From: Streptomyces sp. 6-11-2
GTDB lineage: Bacteria > Actinomycetota > Actinomycetes > Streptomycetales > Streptomycetaceae
Length of the DNA stretch: 64,000 nucleotides
Direction of reading: 5' to 3'
Assembly (NCBI RefSeq): GCF_006540305.1
Contig: NZ_BJOR01000001.1
Coordinates: 5,208,001-5,272,000 of the forward strand
The position numbers and the translations under genes are program-made. Positions 17,505 through 25,892 of the stretch are shown here, one piece after another. Position 1 is the stretch's first letter; every line of letters starts with the position of its first letter. Below the pieces are notes generated by a model. That model had not been told where the DNA came from, searched no databases, and was given only the letters and a program-made list of their open reading frames with translations.

Positions 17505-18527
17505 GTGGGGTCTCATCGCCGCCCGGCACCGTCCGGGTTCGACCGGGGCGCGGGCGCCGCGTTCTGCGTTCTGTCCGCCGCGGCCGCCGCCCTCGGCGCC
17601 GTTCCGGCCACCTCGGCCGTCGCCGCTCCGCACGGCGACGCCCGGTCCGAGGTGGACCGCCTCTACCAGGAGGCCGAGAAGGCGACCGAGGCCTTCGACA
17701 AGGCCGGCGAGCGCGCCGACCTCCTGCGCACCCGGGTGCGGGACTTGCAGGACCGCATCGCCCGACGGCAGCAGCGCGTCAACGACCTCAGGGAGTCGCT
17801 GGGTTCGCTGGCCGGAGCCCAGTACCGCTCCGGCTTCGACCCGTCGATCGCCCTGCTGTTCTCCCACGACCCGGCCGAATACCTCGACAGGGCCGCCACG
17901 CTCGACCGGATCACCGACCACCAGACCGGCGAACTGAAGGACCTGCGGCGGGCGCTGCGCGCACTCTCCCAGGACCGCGCCGAGGCCACCCGCGCCCTCG
18001 CCGAACTGGACAAGAGCCGCAAGGCGGTCGCGACCCACAAGCGGACGGTCGAGCAGAAGCTCGCCAGGGCCCGCCAACTCCTCGGCTCCCTGTCCCCGTC
18101 GGAGCGCGAGGCCTACGACCGGGCCTCCCGCTCCGGCCGCGAGGACTTCCTCCCCGGCTTCGACGCCGGACCGGCCGCCTCGGTCCGCGCGGCCGCCGCC
18201 CTCGCCGCCGCCCGCTCCGCCCTCGGCCGCCCTTACATCTGGGGCGCCAACGGGCCCACGGGATTCGACTGTTCGGGCCTGATGCAGTGGTCGTACGCGC
18301 AGGCCGGGGTGCATCTGCCGCGCACCTCGCAGGAGCAGCGCAACGCGGGCCGGCGGATCCCGCTGTCCCAGGCCAGGCCCGGCGACCTGGTCGTCTACCG
18401 CTCCGACGCCGGCCATGTCGCGATGTACGCGGGCAACGGCCGGGTGATCCACGCGCCCCATCCGGGCGCTCCGGTGCGCTACGACCTGGTGAACATGATG
18501 CCGGTCTCGTCGGTCACCAGGGTCTGA
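17505..18527 (+). CDS. Second secreted NlpC/P60 endopeptidase
   Basis: 340 residues, a tandem paralogue of the preceding gene with the same plan: signal peptide (cleavage near AVAAPHG), coiled coil (about 45-225) and NlpC/P60 domain with FDCSGLMQWSYAQAG, GHVAMYAGNG and VIHAPHPG. GTG at 17505 gives VGSHRRPAPSG, parallel to VASHRRPKQPS of the first copy; GGAGGGAG lies about 12 bases upstream. Divergence in the coiled coil (more Arg-rich) suggests different partners for the two enzymes. Confidence 0.94.
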   Translation: MGSHRRPAPSGFDRGAGAAFCVLSAAAAALGAVPATSAVAAPHGDARSEVDRLYQEAEKATEAFDKAGERADLLRTRVRDLQDRIARRQQRVNDLRESLGSLAGAQYRSGFDPSIALLFSHDPAEYLDRAATLDRITDHQTGELKDLRRALRALSQDRAEATRALAELDKSRKAVATHKRTVEQKLARARQLLGSLSPSEREAYDRASRSGREDFLPGFDAGPAASVRAAAALAAARSALGRPYIWGANGPTGFDCSGLMQWSYAQAGVHLPRTSQEQRNAGRRIPLSQARPGDLVVYRSDAGHVAMYAGNGRVIHAPHPGAPVRYDLVNMMPVSSVTRV

Positions 18528-18559
18528 CGGCCGTCCCGGTGCCGCCGTACGATCGGGAA

Positions 18560-19750
18560 ATGGCTGGTCGTGGGCGGGCGTCGAAATCCTCGGTGACGGT
18601 GGTGTGCCTGCTGCTCGCGTCCCTGACGGCTTGCGGCGGGCCGTCCGCGGCCGACACCGCGAAGGCCGAGGTGCAGCGGGTGCTCGACCGGCGGGCGGCG
18701 GCGGTCCTGCACCACGACCCGAAGGCGTACGCCGCCACCGGGACCCGGGCCCCGTACGCGCGGCTGCGGGCCGTCCCGCTGACGGACTGGTCCTACCGGC
18801 TGAAGAGCCTGCGCCGCGGCGGCGACACCGCGGTCGCGCGGGCCGAACTGCGCTACCGGGTCACCGGGTACGACAAGGCGCCCGTCACCGCGGGCCGCAC
18901 GCTGACCCTGTCCACCGGCGGCGACGGGAAGTGGTACGTCGACTCCGACCGGCCGGAGAAGAAGTCCGCCGAGCAACTGTGGGACCAGGGCACGGTCTCG
19001 GTGGTGCACGGGCGGAGCAGCCTCGTGCTCGGCGTCGGACACGGCGACGCGGTCCTGCGCGGCTACGCGGGCCTGGCCGACCGCGCGATACCCGCGGTGT
19101 CGGACGCGTGGGGCACGGACTGGAGCCGGCACGTCGTCCTGCTGGTGCCCAAGTCCCTGGAGGGCATGGCCGGACTGCTCGGCTCGCCCGCCTCCAACTA
19201 CCGCGGGATCGCCGCCGTCACCACGGGCGAGACCGGGGGCGCGGGCCGGGCGCCCGCGGACCGGATCATCGTCAACCCCGCCGCCTACGGCATGCTCGGG
19301 TCGCTCGGCAAGCAGGTCGTCCTCACCCACGAGACGACCCACGTCGCCACTCGCGCCCACACCAACGCCGCCACCCCGCTGTGGCTCTCCGAGGGCTACG
19401 CCGACTGGGTCGGCTACCGAGGCACCGGCCGCCCCCCGGACCAGGTCGCGCCCGAACTGCGGCGCGCCGTGACCGACGGGGAGGTTCCCGCCACGCTGCC
19501 GTCCGACGAGGACTTCGGCTTCGCCGGCGACCCGGCCCGGCTCGCCCGGGCCTACGAGAGCGGCTGGATGGCCTGCCGCATGATCGCCGACGGGTGGGGC
19601 GAGCGGCGCCTCGACGACTTCTACCGCTCCGTCGGCGCGCACGGCGCCCGCGAGGGCGCGGTCGAGGACGCCCTGCGGAAGGTCCTCGGCACCACCCTGG
19701 ACCGGTTCACCGAGCAGTGGCGCGCGTATCTCGGACGTCAGCTGGGCTGA
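18560..19750 (+). CDS. Gluzincin metalloprotease lipoprotein
   Basis: 396-residue exported lipoprotein (lipobox LTAC, Cys about 25) with a C-terminal zinc-peptidase domain of the peptidase-MA type: HETTH (His257, Glu258, His261) and the third ligand in LSEGYADW (Glu278). The region before it (about 35-200) is an NTF2-like fold with b-strand pattern, possibly substrate-binding. ATG 18560 stands 6 nt behind TACGAT (18548-18553), suggesting a leaderless mRNA. Its 3' end overlaps the convergent GT87 gene by 13 bases. Substrate unknown; the setting among wall hydrolases suggests an envelope role. Confidence 0.85.
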   Translation: MAGRGRASKSSVTVVCLLLASLTACGGPSAADTAKAEVQRVLDRRAAAVLHHDPKAYAATGTRAPYARLRAVPLTDWSYRLKSLRRGGDTAVARAELRYRVTGYDKAPVTAGRTLTLSTGGDGKWYVDSDRPEKKSAEQLWDQGTVSVVHGRSSLVLGVGHGDAVLRGYAGLADRAIPAVSDAWGTDWSRHVVLLVPKSLEGMAGLLGSPASNYRGIAAVTTGETGGAGRAPADRIIVNPAAYGMLGSLGKQVVLTHETTHVATRAHTNAATPLWLSEGYADWVGYRGTGRPPDQVAPELRRAVTDGEVPATLPSDEDFGFAGDPARLARAYESGWMACRMIADGWGERRLDDFYRSVGAHGAREGAVEDALRKVLGTTLDRFTEQWRAYLGRQLG

Positions 19751-21069
19751 TCGAGCCGGGCGGTGGGCCGGGCGGCCCGGTGCGGTGCCCGCGTCCGGGG
19801 CGCGGCGGTGACCGTCGAGCGCCACAGGGCCCGGCAGGCGGTCACGCCCGCGGCCACCAGCAGGCCGTTGCGCAGCAGCAGGAGGGTGACGCCGAGGCGG
19901 TCGCTCGCGACGACATGCGCGAAGTACACCGGGAACTCCAGGGCCGTCACCGGGGCCGCCGCCAGGACGAGGCCGGCCGGCAGCCGCATGCCGTCGTCCC
20001 GGAAGCACAGGCAGACGGCGGCCAGCCCGATCAGCCACACCAGGTACTGGGGGCTGAGGACCCGGCTGGTGACCGTGAACAGCAGTACGGCCGTGAACGC
20101 GGCCTGGGCGGCCGTGTGCGGGCGGAAGCGGCGGGCCCGCAGCCGCCACAGCACCAGCCAGCCGAAGGCGGCCGCGGTCAGGGCCAGGGACGCGGTGCCG
20201 ACCACGTCGGTGTACGGGCCGACGAACTCCAGCGAGCCGTAGGTGAGCAGCACCTGTCCGTTCCAGCCGAGGTGCCGGGCCACGTGGAGGACGAGCGCGG
20301 CCGGCGACTCCACCTCCACGCCCCGGTCGCGCTGCGCGGTCACGAAGGACAGGGCGCCGGGCATGGTGAGCGCGAACAGCGAGGCGAGCGCCGCCGCGGT
20401 CAGTGCCGCCGCCGTCCACGCACGGCGCCCGGCAGCACCCCGGAGGCCGGGCAGCAGCAGGACCGGCCACACCTTCAGCAGCGCCCCGAAGCCGGCCAGC
20501 GCGCCCATCGCGCGCGGGTGACGGACGCCCGCGAGCAGCGCGGCCACGGCCACCGCGGTCACCATCACGTCGTAGCGCGCGTACAGGATCGGGCCGAGCA
20601 GGGGCGCGCCCGCCGTCCACACCCAGGCACCGCGCAGCGGCCGGCCGGGCCGCCGCCCGGCGCACAGCAGCAGGCACAGCACCGCCAGGTCGGCCAGCAG
20701 CGCCAGCACGTGGAAGGCCGCGGTGTAGCCGAGGAACGGCAGGGTGGCGGGGGAGAGGATCGCCAGCGCGGCGGCGGGCGGGTACTGCCACGTGACGTCG
20801 CCGACGGGGAAGCCACCCTGCCGCAGCACCTCGTACCAGCCCTGGTAGATCACCGACACGTCCGCCGAGACGTCTTCCGCCCCCGCGAGGACGAACACCT
20901 TGAACACGAGGAGCACCAACACGGCCCGGCTCACACCCCAGACCGCCAGTACCCCGGTGAGCCTGCGCCGGGTACCTGTCCCGTCCACCTCGGTCCTCTC
21001 CCGTGAGCCCGACCGGTCCGATGGTTCCGACCAGTTCGCGTGGTTCACGCGATTCGTGGTGCGGGGCAC
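19738..21069 (-). CDS. GT87-family polyprenol-phosphate-mannose-dependent mannosyltransferase
   Basis: About 443 residues, 10 or more membrane helices, with the early segment YQGWYEVLRQGG...WQYPPAA seen in GT87 (DUF2029) proteins and ARYDVMVTAVAVA further on. GT87 enzymes such as mycobacterial PimE and Rv2181 use polyprenyl-phosphomannose outside the membrane. The GTG at 21069 has GGGAG six bases before it; the open frame continues upstream but is hydrophilic and overlaps the divergent gene's promoter. The neighbouring PimB'-like gene supports a role in lipid mannosylation, although Streptomyces does not make full lipoarabinomannan, so the acceptor is uncertain. Confidence 0.85.
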   Translation of the reverse strand: MPRTTNRVNHANWSEPSDRSGSRERTEVDGTGTRRRLTGVLAVWGVSRAVLVLLVFKVFVLAGAEDVSADVSVIYQGWYEVLRQGGFPVGDVTWQYPPAAALAILSPATLPFLGYTAAFHVLALLADLAVLCLLLCAGRRPGRPLRGAWVWTAGAPLLGPILYARYDVMVTAVAVAALLAGVRHPRAMGALAGFGALLKVWPVLLLPGLRGAAGRRAWTAAALTAAALASLFALTMPGALSFVTAQRDRGVEVESPAALVLHVARHLGWNGQVLLTYGSLEFVGPYTDVVGTASLALTAAAFGWLVLWRLRARRFRPHTAAQAAFTAVLLFTVTSRVLSPQYLVWLIGLAAVCLCFRDDGMRLPAGLVLAAAPVTALEFPVYFAHVVASDRLGVTLLLLRNGLLVAAGVTACRALWRSTVTAAPRTRAPHRAARPTARLDQPS

Positions 21070-21151
21070 ATGATCTCCCGGGGGGCCGGTGCGGGGCGGG
21101 TGGCATGGCCGTGGCCGGGTGTCCCGGTCGGGTTCGGTAGGGTCGGCCGGT

Positions 21152-22294
21152 GTGCGCAAGACCCTCATCGTGACCAACGACTTTCCGCCCCGGCCGGGTG
21201 GGATCCAGGCGTTTCTGCACAACATGGCGCTGCGGCTGGACCCGGAGCGGCTGGTCGTCTACGCCTCCACCTGGAAGCGGGGCCGGGAGGGTGCCGAGGC
21301 GACGGCCGCGTTCGACGCGGAGCAGCCCTTCACCGTCGTACGCGACCGCACGACGATGCTGCTGCCGACGCCGGGCGCGACCCGGCGCGCTGTCGGACTC
21401 CTGCGCGAACACGGGTGCACCGCGGTGTGGTTCGGGGCGGCGGCGCCGCTCGGGCTGATGGCGCCGGCCCTGCGGAGGGCGGGCGCCGAGCGGCTGGTGG
21501 CCACCACCCACGGGCACGAGGCGGGGTGGGCGCAACTGCCCGCGGCGCGCGGACTCCTGCGCCGCGTCGGGGAGTCGACGGACACGATCACCTACCTCGG
21601 CGAGTACACCCGCTCCCGGATCGCCACCGCGCTGACGCCCGAGGCGGCCGGCCGGATGGTGCAACTGCCCCCGGGCGTGGACGAGAAGACGTTCCACCCC
21701 GGCTCGGGCGGTGACGAGGTGCGGGCCCGGCTCGGGCTCACCGACCGGCCGGTCGTCGTGTGCGTCTCACGGCTGGTCAGGCGCAAGGGGCAGGACACGC
21801 TGATCCGGGCCATGCCCCGGATCCTGGCCGCCGAACCGGACACCGTGCTGCTGATCGTCGGCGGTGGCCCGTACGAGAAGGAGCTGCGCGCCCTGGCGGA
21901 GCGGACCGGGGTAGCCGGCTCCGTGCGCTTCACGGGCGCGGTCCCCTGGGCCGAGCTGCCCGCGCACTACGGCGCCGGTGACGTCTTCGCCATGCCCTGC
22001 CGCACCCGGCGCGGCGGACTCGACGTCGAGGGGCTCGGCATCGTCTACCTGGAGGCGTCCGCGACCGGGCTGCCCGTCGTCGCCGGGGACTCCGGCGGCG
22101 CCCCCGACGCGGTGCTCGACGGCGAGACCGGCTGGGTCGTGCGCGGCGGCTCCCCCGAGGACACCGCCGACCGCGTCGTCACGCTCCTGGGGGACGCCGA
22201 GCTGCGCCGCCGCATGGGGGAGCGCGGACGCTCCTGGGTCGAGGAGAAGTGGCGGTGGGACCTGCTGGCCCAGCGGCTCCGGGAACTGCTGTAG
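21152..22294 (+). CDS. pimB: PimB'-like GT4 mannosyltransferase
   Basis: 380-residue cytoplasmic GT-B fold glycosyltransferase. The N-terminus VRKTLIVTNDFPPRPGGIQ matches the mycobacterial PimB' opening, and the GT4 donor site is clear: VSRLVRRKGQDTLIRA, VGGGPYEKELR, and the E-x7-E segment DVEGLGIVYLEASATG. PimB' adds the second mannose to phosphatidylinositol monomannoside from GDP-mannose. GTG 21152 lies 8 nt behind TAGGGT (21138-21143), so a leaderless start is likely. Gene order with the acyl-CoA ligase next door is as in M. tuberculosis (Rv2188c, Rv2187). Confidence 0.87.
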   Translation: MRKTLIVTNDFPPRPGGIQAFLHNMALRLDPERLVVYASTWKRGREGAEATAAFDAEQPFTVVRDRTTMLLPTPGATRRAVGLLREHGCTAVWFGAAAPLGLMAPALRRAGAERLVATTHGHEAGWAQLPAARGLLRRVGESTDTITYLGEYTRSRIATALTPEAAGRMVQLPPGVDEKTFHPGSGGDEVRARLGLTDRPVVVCVSRLVRRKGQDTLIRAMPRILAAEPDTVLLIVGGGPYEKELRALAERTGVAGSVRFTGAVPWAELPAHYGAGDVFAMPCRTRRGGLDVEGLGIVYLEASATGLPVVAGDSGGAPDAVLDGETGWVVRGGSPEDTADRVVTLLGDAELRRRMGERGRSWVEEKWRWDLLAQRLRELL

Positions 22295-22306
22295 GGGAGC
22301 GGCGCG

Positions 22307-24103
22307 CTACTTGGCGTAGAGCGTCTCGATCTCGTCCGCGAAGTCCTGCGCCACCACGTTCCGCTTGAGCTTCAGCGACGGGGTGAGGTGACCCGAGTTC
22401 TCCGTGAGCTGGGAGGGCAGGATGCGGAACTTGCGCACCGACTCCGCCTTCGACACCGCGGCGTTGCCGTCGTCGACCGCCGCCTGGATCGCCGCGTTCA
22501 GGTCCGGGTCGTCGCGCAGCGTCTGCGCCGTGGAGTCGGCCGGCTTGCCGTGCTCGGCGCACCAGCGGCGCAGGAACTCCTCGTCGAGGGTGACCAGCGC
22601 GCCGACGAACGGCCGCCCGTCGCCCACCACCATGCACTCCGCGACCAGCGCGTGCGCCCGGATACGGTCCTCGATCACGGCCGGGGCGACGTTCTTGCCG
22701 CCGGCGGTGACGATGATCTCCTTCTTGCGGCCGGTGATCCGGAGGTAGCCGTCCTCGTCGAGGGTGCCGATGTCACCGGTGTGGAACCAGCCGTCGGCCA
22801 GCGCCTCCCGGGTCGCGCCGGGGTTGTTCCAGTACTCCTTGAACAGGTGCTCGCCGTGCAGCAGCACCTCCCCGTCGTCGGCGATGCGGATCACCGAGCC
22901 GGGCAGCGGCTGGCCGACCGTGCCGATCTTCTGCCGGTCCCAGGGGTTGAAGGCGGTCGCCGCGCAGGACTCGGTCAGGCCGTAGCCCTCCAGGACCGTG
23001 AAGCCGATACCGCGGTAGAAGTGCCCGAGGCGCTCGCCGAGCGGGGCGCCGCCGGAGATGGCGTACTCGCCGCGCCCGCCGAGCACCGCGCGCAGCTTGC
23101 CGTAGACCAGCTTGTCGAACACCTTGTGCTTGATCCGCAGCCCGAGCGAGGGGCCCGAGGGGCTGTCCAGCTCCTTGCTGTAGGCGATCGCCGTGTCGGC
23201 CGCCTTGTCGAAGATCCGGCCCTTGCCGTCCCCCTGCGCCTTGGCGCGCGCCCCGTTGTAGACCTTCTCGAAGACCCGCGGGACACCGAGGATCAGCGTG
23301 GGGCGGAACGCGGCCAGCTCGTCGGTGAGGTTCTTGATGTCCGGGACGCAGCCCAGCTTGATCGGCGCCATCATCGGGGCGACCTGGACCAGCCGGCCGA
23401 AGACGTGCGCCAGCGGCAGGAAGAGCAGCACCGAGCACTCGCCCGTGCGGAACAGGGGGCGCAGCCGCTCCACGACGTTGCCGCACTCGGCGAAGAAGGC
23501 GCGGTGGGTGAGCACGCAGCCCTTGGGGCGGCCGGTCGTGCCGCTGGTGTACACGATGGTCGCCGGGTCGTCGGCCTTCGCCAGCGAGCCGCGCTCCTCC
23601 ACCATGGCGTCGCTGATGTCCCGCCCGGCCCGGCCGAGCTCCTCGATCGCGCCGTCCTCGATCTGCCAGACGTTCTTCAGCGCGGGCAGCGTGTCGCGCA
23701 CCGCGTCGACGGCGGCGGCGTGCTGGTCCAGCTCCACGACGCAGGCGGTCGCGCCCGAGTCGCCGAGGATCCACCGCACCTGCTCCGGCGAACTGGTCTC
23801 GTACACCGGCACGGTGATCGCGCCCGCGCTCCAGATCGCGAAGTCCAGCAGCGTCCACTCGTAGCGCGTACGGGACATCAGGCCCACCCGGTCGCCGGGC
23901 TGGATGCCGGAGGCGATCAGCCCCTTGGCTGCGGCGTGCACCTCGGCGAGGAAGGCCCGTGCCGTGACGTCCCGCCAGGCGCCGTCCACCTTGCGCGCGA
24001 TGACGGCGACGTCGGGATGCTGCGCGGCGTTTCTGCGGACGATGTCGGTCAGATTCCCGTCCGCAGGGACCTCGTACAGAGCCGGAAGGCTGAACTCGCG
24101 CAA
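22307..24103 (-). CDS. Long-chain fatty-acid-CoA ligase (AMP-binding, FadD15-like)
   Basis: 598-residue adenylate-forming enzyme. The P-loop YTSGTTGRPKG, the YGLTESCAATAFN aromatic/ATP segment, WFHTGDIGTLDEDGYLRITGRKKE hinge and the GGKNVAPAVIED segment before the late lysine region are present. It should activate long-chain fatty acids to acyl-CoA. The start is TTG at 24103 with GAGGAG nine bases upstream; no ATG or GTG near it fits. It converges on the mannosyltransferase with only 12 bases between stops. The 24104-24344 gap before the divergent phosphoesterase holds both promoters and nothing else recognised. Confidence 0.93.
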   Translation of the reverse strand: MREFSLPALYEVPADGNLTDIVRRNAAQHPDVAVIARKVDGAWRDVTARAFLAEVHAAAKGLIASGIQPGDRVGLMSRTRYEWTLLDFAIWSAGAITVPVYETSSPEQVRWILGDSGATACVVELDQHAAAVDAVRDTLPALKNVWQIEDGAIEELGRAGRDISDAMVEERGSLAKADDPATIVYTSGTTGRPKGCVLTHRAFFAECGNVVERLRPLFRTGECSVLLFLPLAHVFGRLVQVAPMMAPIKLGCVPDIKNLTDELAAFRPTLILGVPRVFEKVYNGARAKAQGDGKGRIFDKAADTAIAYSKELDSPSGPSLGLRIKHKVFDKLVYGKLRAVLGGRGEYAISGGAPLGERLGHFYRGIGFTVLEGYGLTESCAATAFNPWDRQKIGTVGQPLPGSVIRIADDGEVLLHGEHLFKEYWNNPGATREALADGWFHTGDIGTLDEDGYLRITGRKKEIIVTAGGKNVAPAVIEDRIRAHALVAECMVVGDGRPFVGALVTLDEEFLRRWCAEHGKPADSTAQTLRDDPDLNAAIQAAVDDGNAAVSKAESVRKFRILPSQLTENSGHLTPSLKLKRNVVAQDFADEIETLYAK

Positions 24104-24344
24104 GACTGCTGCTCCTCATAGGGCGCCGGCGCCACGACGTTGTTGAAATCCAGAAACGACTGGACGGGCCGGACGTTACCCGTCGGTATGCTTCTTCGAC
24201 AGGGGGACCCGGCGAGATGTTCGCTGCGTCACACGGATCGATGTTCCCCTGCGCACAGTAGTCGACCCGCCGAATGACCGGCCAGTAACGCCGTTTCCGG
24301 CCGCCACTGTTCACGTATGCCACGCCCGCCTACGCTTGATCGTC

Positions 24345-25142
24345 ATGGCACCCACACCGGCCCGTCACGGCAGAACACGTATCCATGTGGTCAGCGACGT
24401 GCACGGCAACGCGCGCGACCTGGCCCGAGCCGGAGAGGGCGCCGACGCCCTGGTGTGCCTCGGCGACCTGATCCTGTTCCTCGACTACGCCGACCACTCG
24501 CGCGGGATCTTCCCCGACCTGTTCGGCGTGGAGAACGCCGACCGCATCGTCGCGCTGCGCACCGCCCGCCGCTTCACCGAAGCACGCGAGTTCGGCGCCC
24601 GGCTGTGGGCGGGCATCGACGGCGACCGGGCCACGGTGATGGAGCAGGCGGTGCGCAAGCAGTACGCGGAACTCTTCGCCGTGTTCCCCACCCCGACGTA
24701 CGCCACCTACGGCAACGTCGACATGCCGGCCCTGTGGCAGGAGTACGCCCGCGAGGGCACCACCGTGCTCGACGGGCAGCGGGTGGAGATCGGCGGCCGT
24801 GTCTTCGGCTTCGTCGGCGGCGGCCTGCGCACGCCCATGCGCACCCCGTTCGAGATCGGCGACGAGGAGTACGCGGCGAAGATCGAGGCGGTCGGCGAGG
24901 TCGACGTGCTGTGCACGCACATCCCGCCCGAGGTGCCGGAACTCGTCTACGACACCGTCGCGCGCCGCTTCGAACGGGGCAGCCGGGCCCTGCTGGAGGC
25001 CATCCGCCGCACCCGGCCCCGGTACGCCCTCTTCGGCCATGTCCACCAGCCGCTGGTCCGGCGGATGAGGATCGGCGCGACCGAATGCGTGAACGTGGGG
25101 CACTTCGCCGGGAGCGGCCGGCCCTGGGTGCTCGAATGGTGA
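24345..25142 (+). CDS. Calcineurin-like metallophosphoesterase
   Basis: 265 residues with the complete di-metal phosphoesterase signature: HVVSDVHGN, LVCLGDLILF, YGNVD (in place of GNHD), a late CTHIPPE and FGHVHQP. Motif variation GNVD is common in the YfcE/MJ0936-like class. ATG 24345 lies 8 nt after TACGCT (24331-24336), implying a leaderless mRNA. It is 145 bases ahead of the SRPBCC gene on the same strand. Substrate is unknown (phosphodiester or phosphomonoester). Confidence 0.88.
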   Translation: MAPTPARHGRTRIHVVSDVHGNARDLARAGEGADALVCLGDLILFLDYADHSRGIFPDLFGVENADRIVALRTARRFTEAREFGARLWAGIDGDRATVMEQAVRKQYAELFAVFPTPTYATYGNVDMPALWQEYAREGTTVLDGQRVEIGGRVFGFVGGGLRTPMRTPFEIGDEEYAAKIEAVGEVDVLCTHIPPEVPELVYDTVARRFERGSRALLEAIRRTRPRYALFGHVHQPLVRRMRIGATECVNVGHFAGSGRPWVLEW

Positions 25143-25287
25143 GCATTCCGGCCGATCGCGCAGGTGGGGGTGGAGTCCGGCGGTCGGCCGCGCGGTAGCC
25201 TTCACGCTGCACACACGTGCGCACGAGGAGCGCACCCCCGGCCTCACCCGGCCGCACTACCGGCCCGCATCTGGAGGAGCCACGGCG

Positions 25288-25731
25288 ATGGCGGAACACA
25301 CCAGCTCGAGCATCACGATCGAGGCGCCACCGGCCGAGGTCATGGAGGTGATCGCCGACTTCGCCCGCTACCCCGACTGGACCGGCGAGGTGAAGGAGGC
25401 CGAGGTCCTCAAGACCGACGGCCAGGGCCGTGCCCATCAGGTCCGCCTGGTCATGGACGCGGGCGCCATCAAGGACGACCAGACCCTCGCGTACACCTGG
25501 ACCGGTGACCACGAGGTCTCCTGGACCCTGGTGAAGTCCCAGATGCTGCGCTCCCTGGACGGCTCCTACGTCCTCAGGCCCGCGGGCGTGTACGCCACCG
25601 AGGTGACCTACCGCCTCACCGTCGACGTCAAGATCCCCATGCTCGGCATGATCAAGCGCAAGGCCGAGAAGGTCATCATCGACCGCGCCCTCGCGGGCCT
25701 GAAGAAGCGCGTGGAGTCGGGCGAGAAGTAA
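25288..25731 (+). CDS. SRPBCC (polyketide cyclase/dehydrase-type) lipid-binding protein
   Basis: 147 residues covering one START/SRPBCC helix-grip domain: SSITIEAPPAEVMEVIADFARYPDWTGEVKE at the start, YTWTGD, and the long C-terminal helix KAEKVIIDRALAGLKKRVES. These proteins hold hydrophobic ligands. ATG 25288 with GGAGGAG upstream. Together with the ArsA-like ATPase next door it forms a pair conserved in actinobacteria (mycobacterial TB16.3/Rv2185c beside Rv2184c), in a neighbourhood of acyl and mannosyl lipid genes; ligand not known. Confidence 0.88.
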   Translation: MAEHTSSSITIEAPPAEVMEVIADFARYPDWTGEVKEAEVLKTDGQGRAHQVRLVMDAGAIKDDQTLAYTWTGDHEVSWTLVKSQMLRSLDGSYVLRPAGVYATEVTYRLTVDVKIPMLGMIKRKAEKVIIDRALAGLKKRVESGEK

Positions 25732-25892
25732 GGCCCGCCCGGCCCGCGGGCGGTCCCGGACCGACGGCGCGGGCCCACCCGCGACACGCGTCGCCGGGCG
25801 CCGGCGCGACGGAGCCGGAGGGCGCGCCGCCGACACCGGCGGAGGGCGCCCGTGGGCGACCGGGACGTCAAAGCCAGCTACCGTTCAACGTC

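Noticed and set aside
18479..21697. Minus-strand open frame of 1072 codons spanning three genes
   Set aside because: Crosses the protease gene antisense and runs out of frame with the GT87 gene; no conserved motif.
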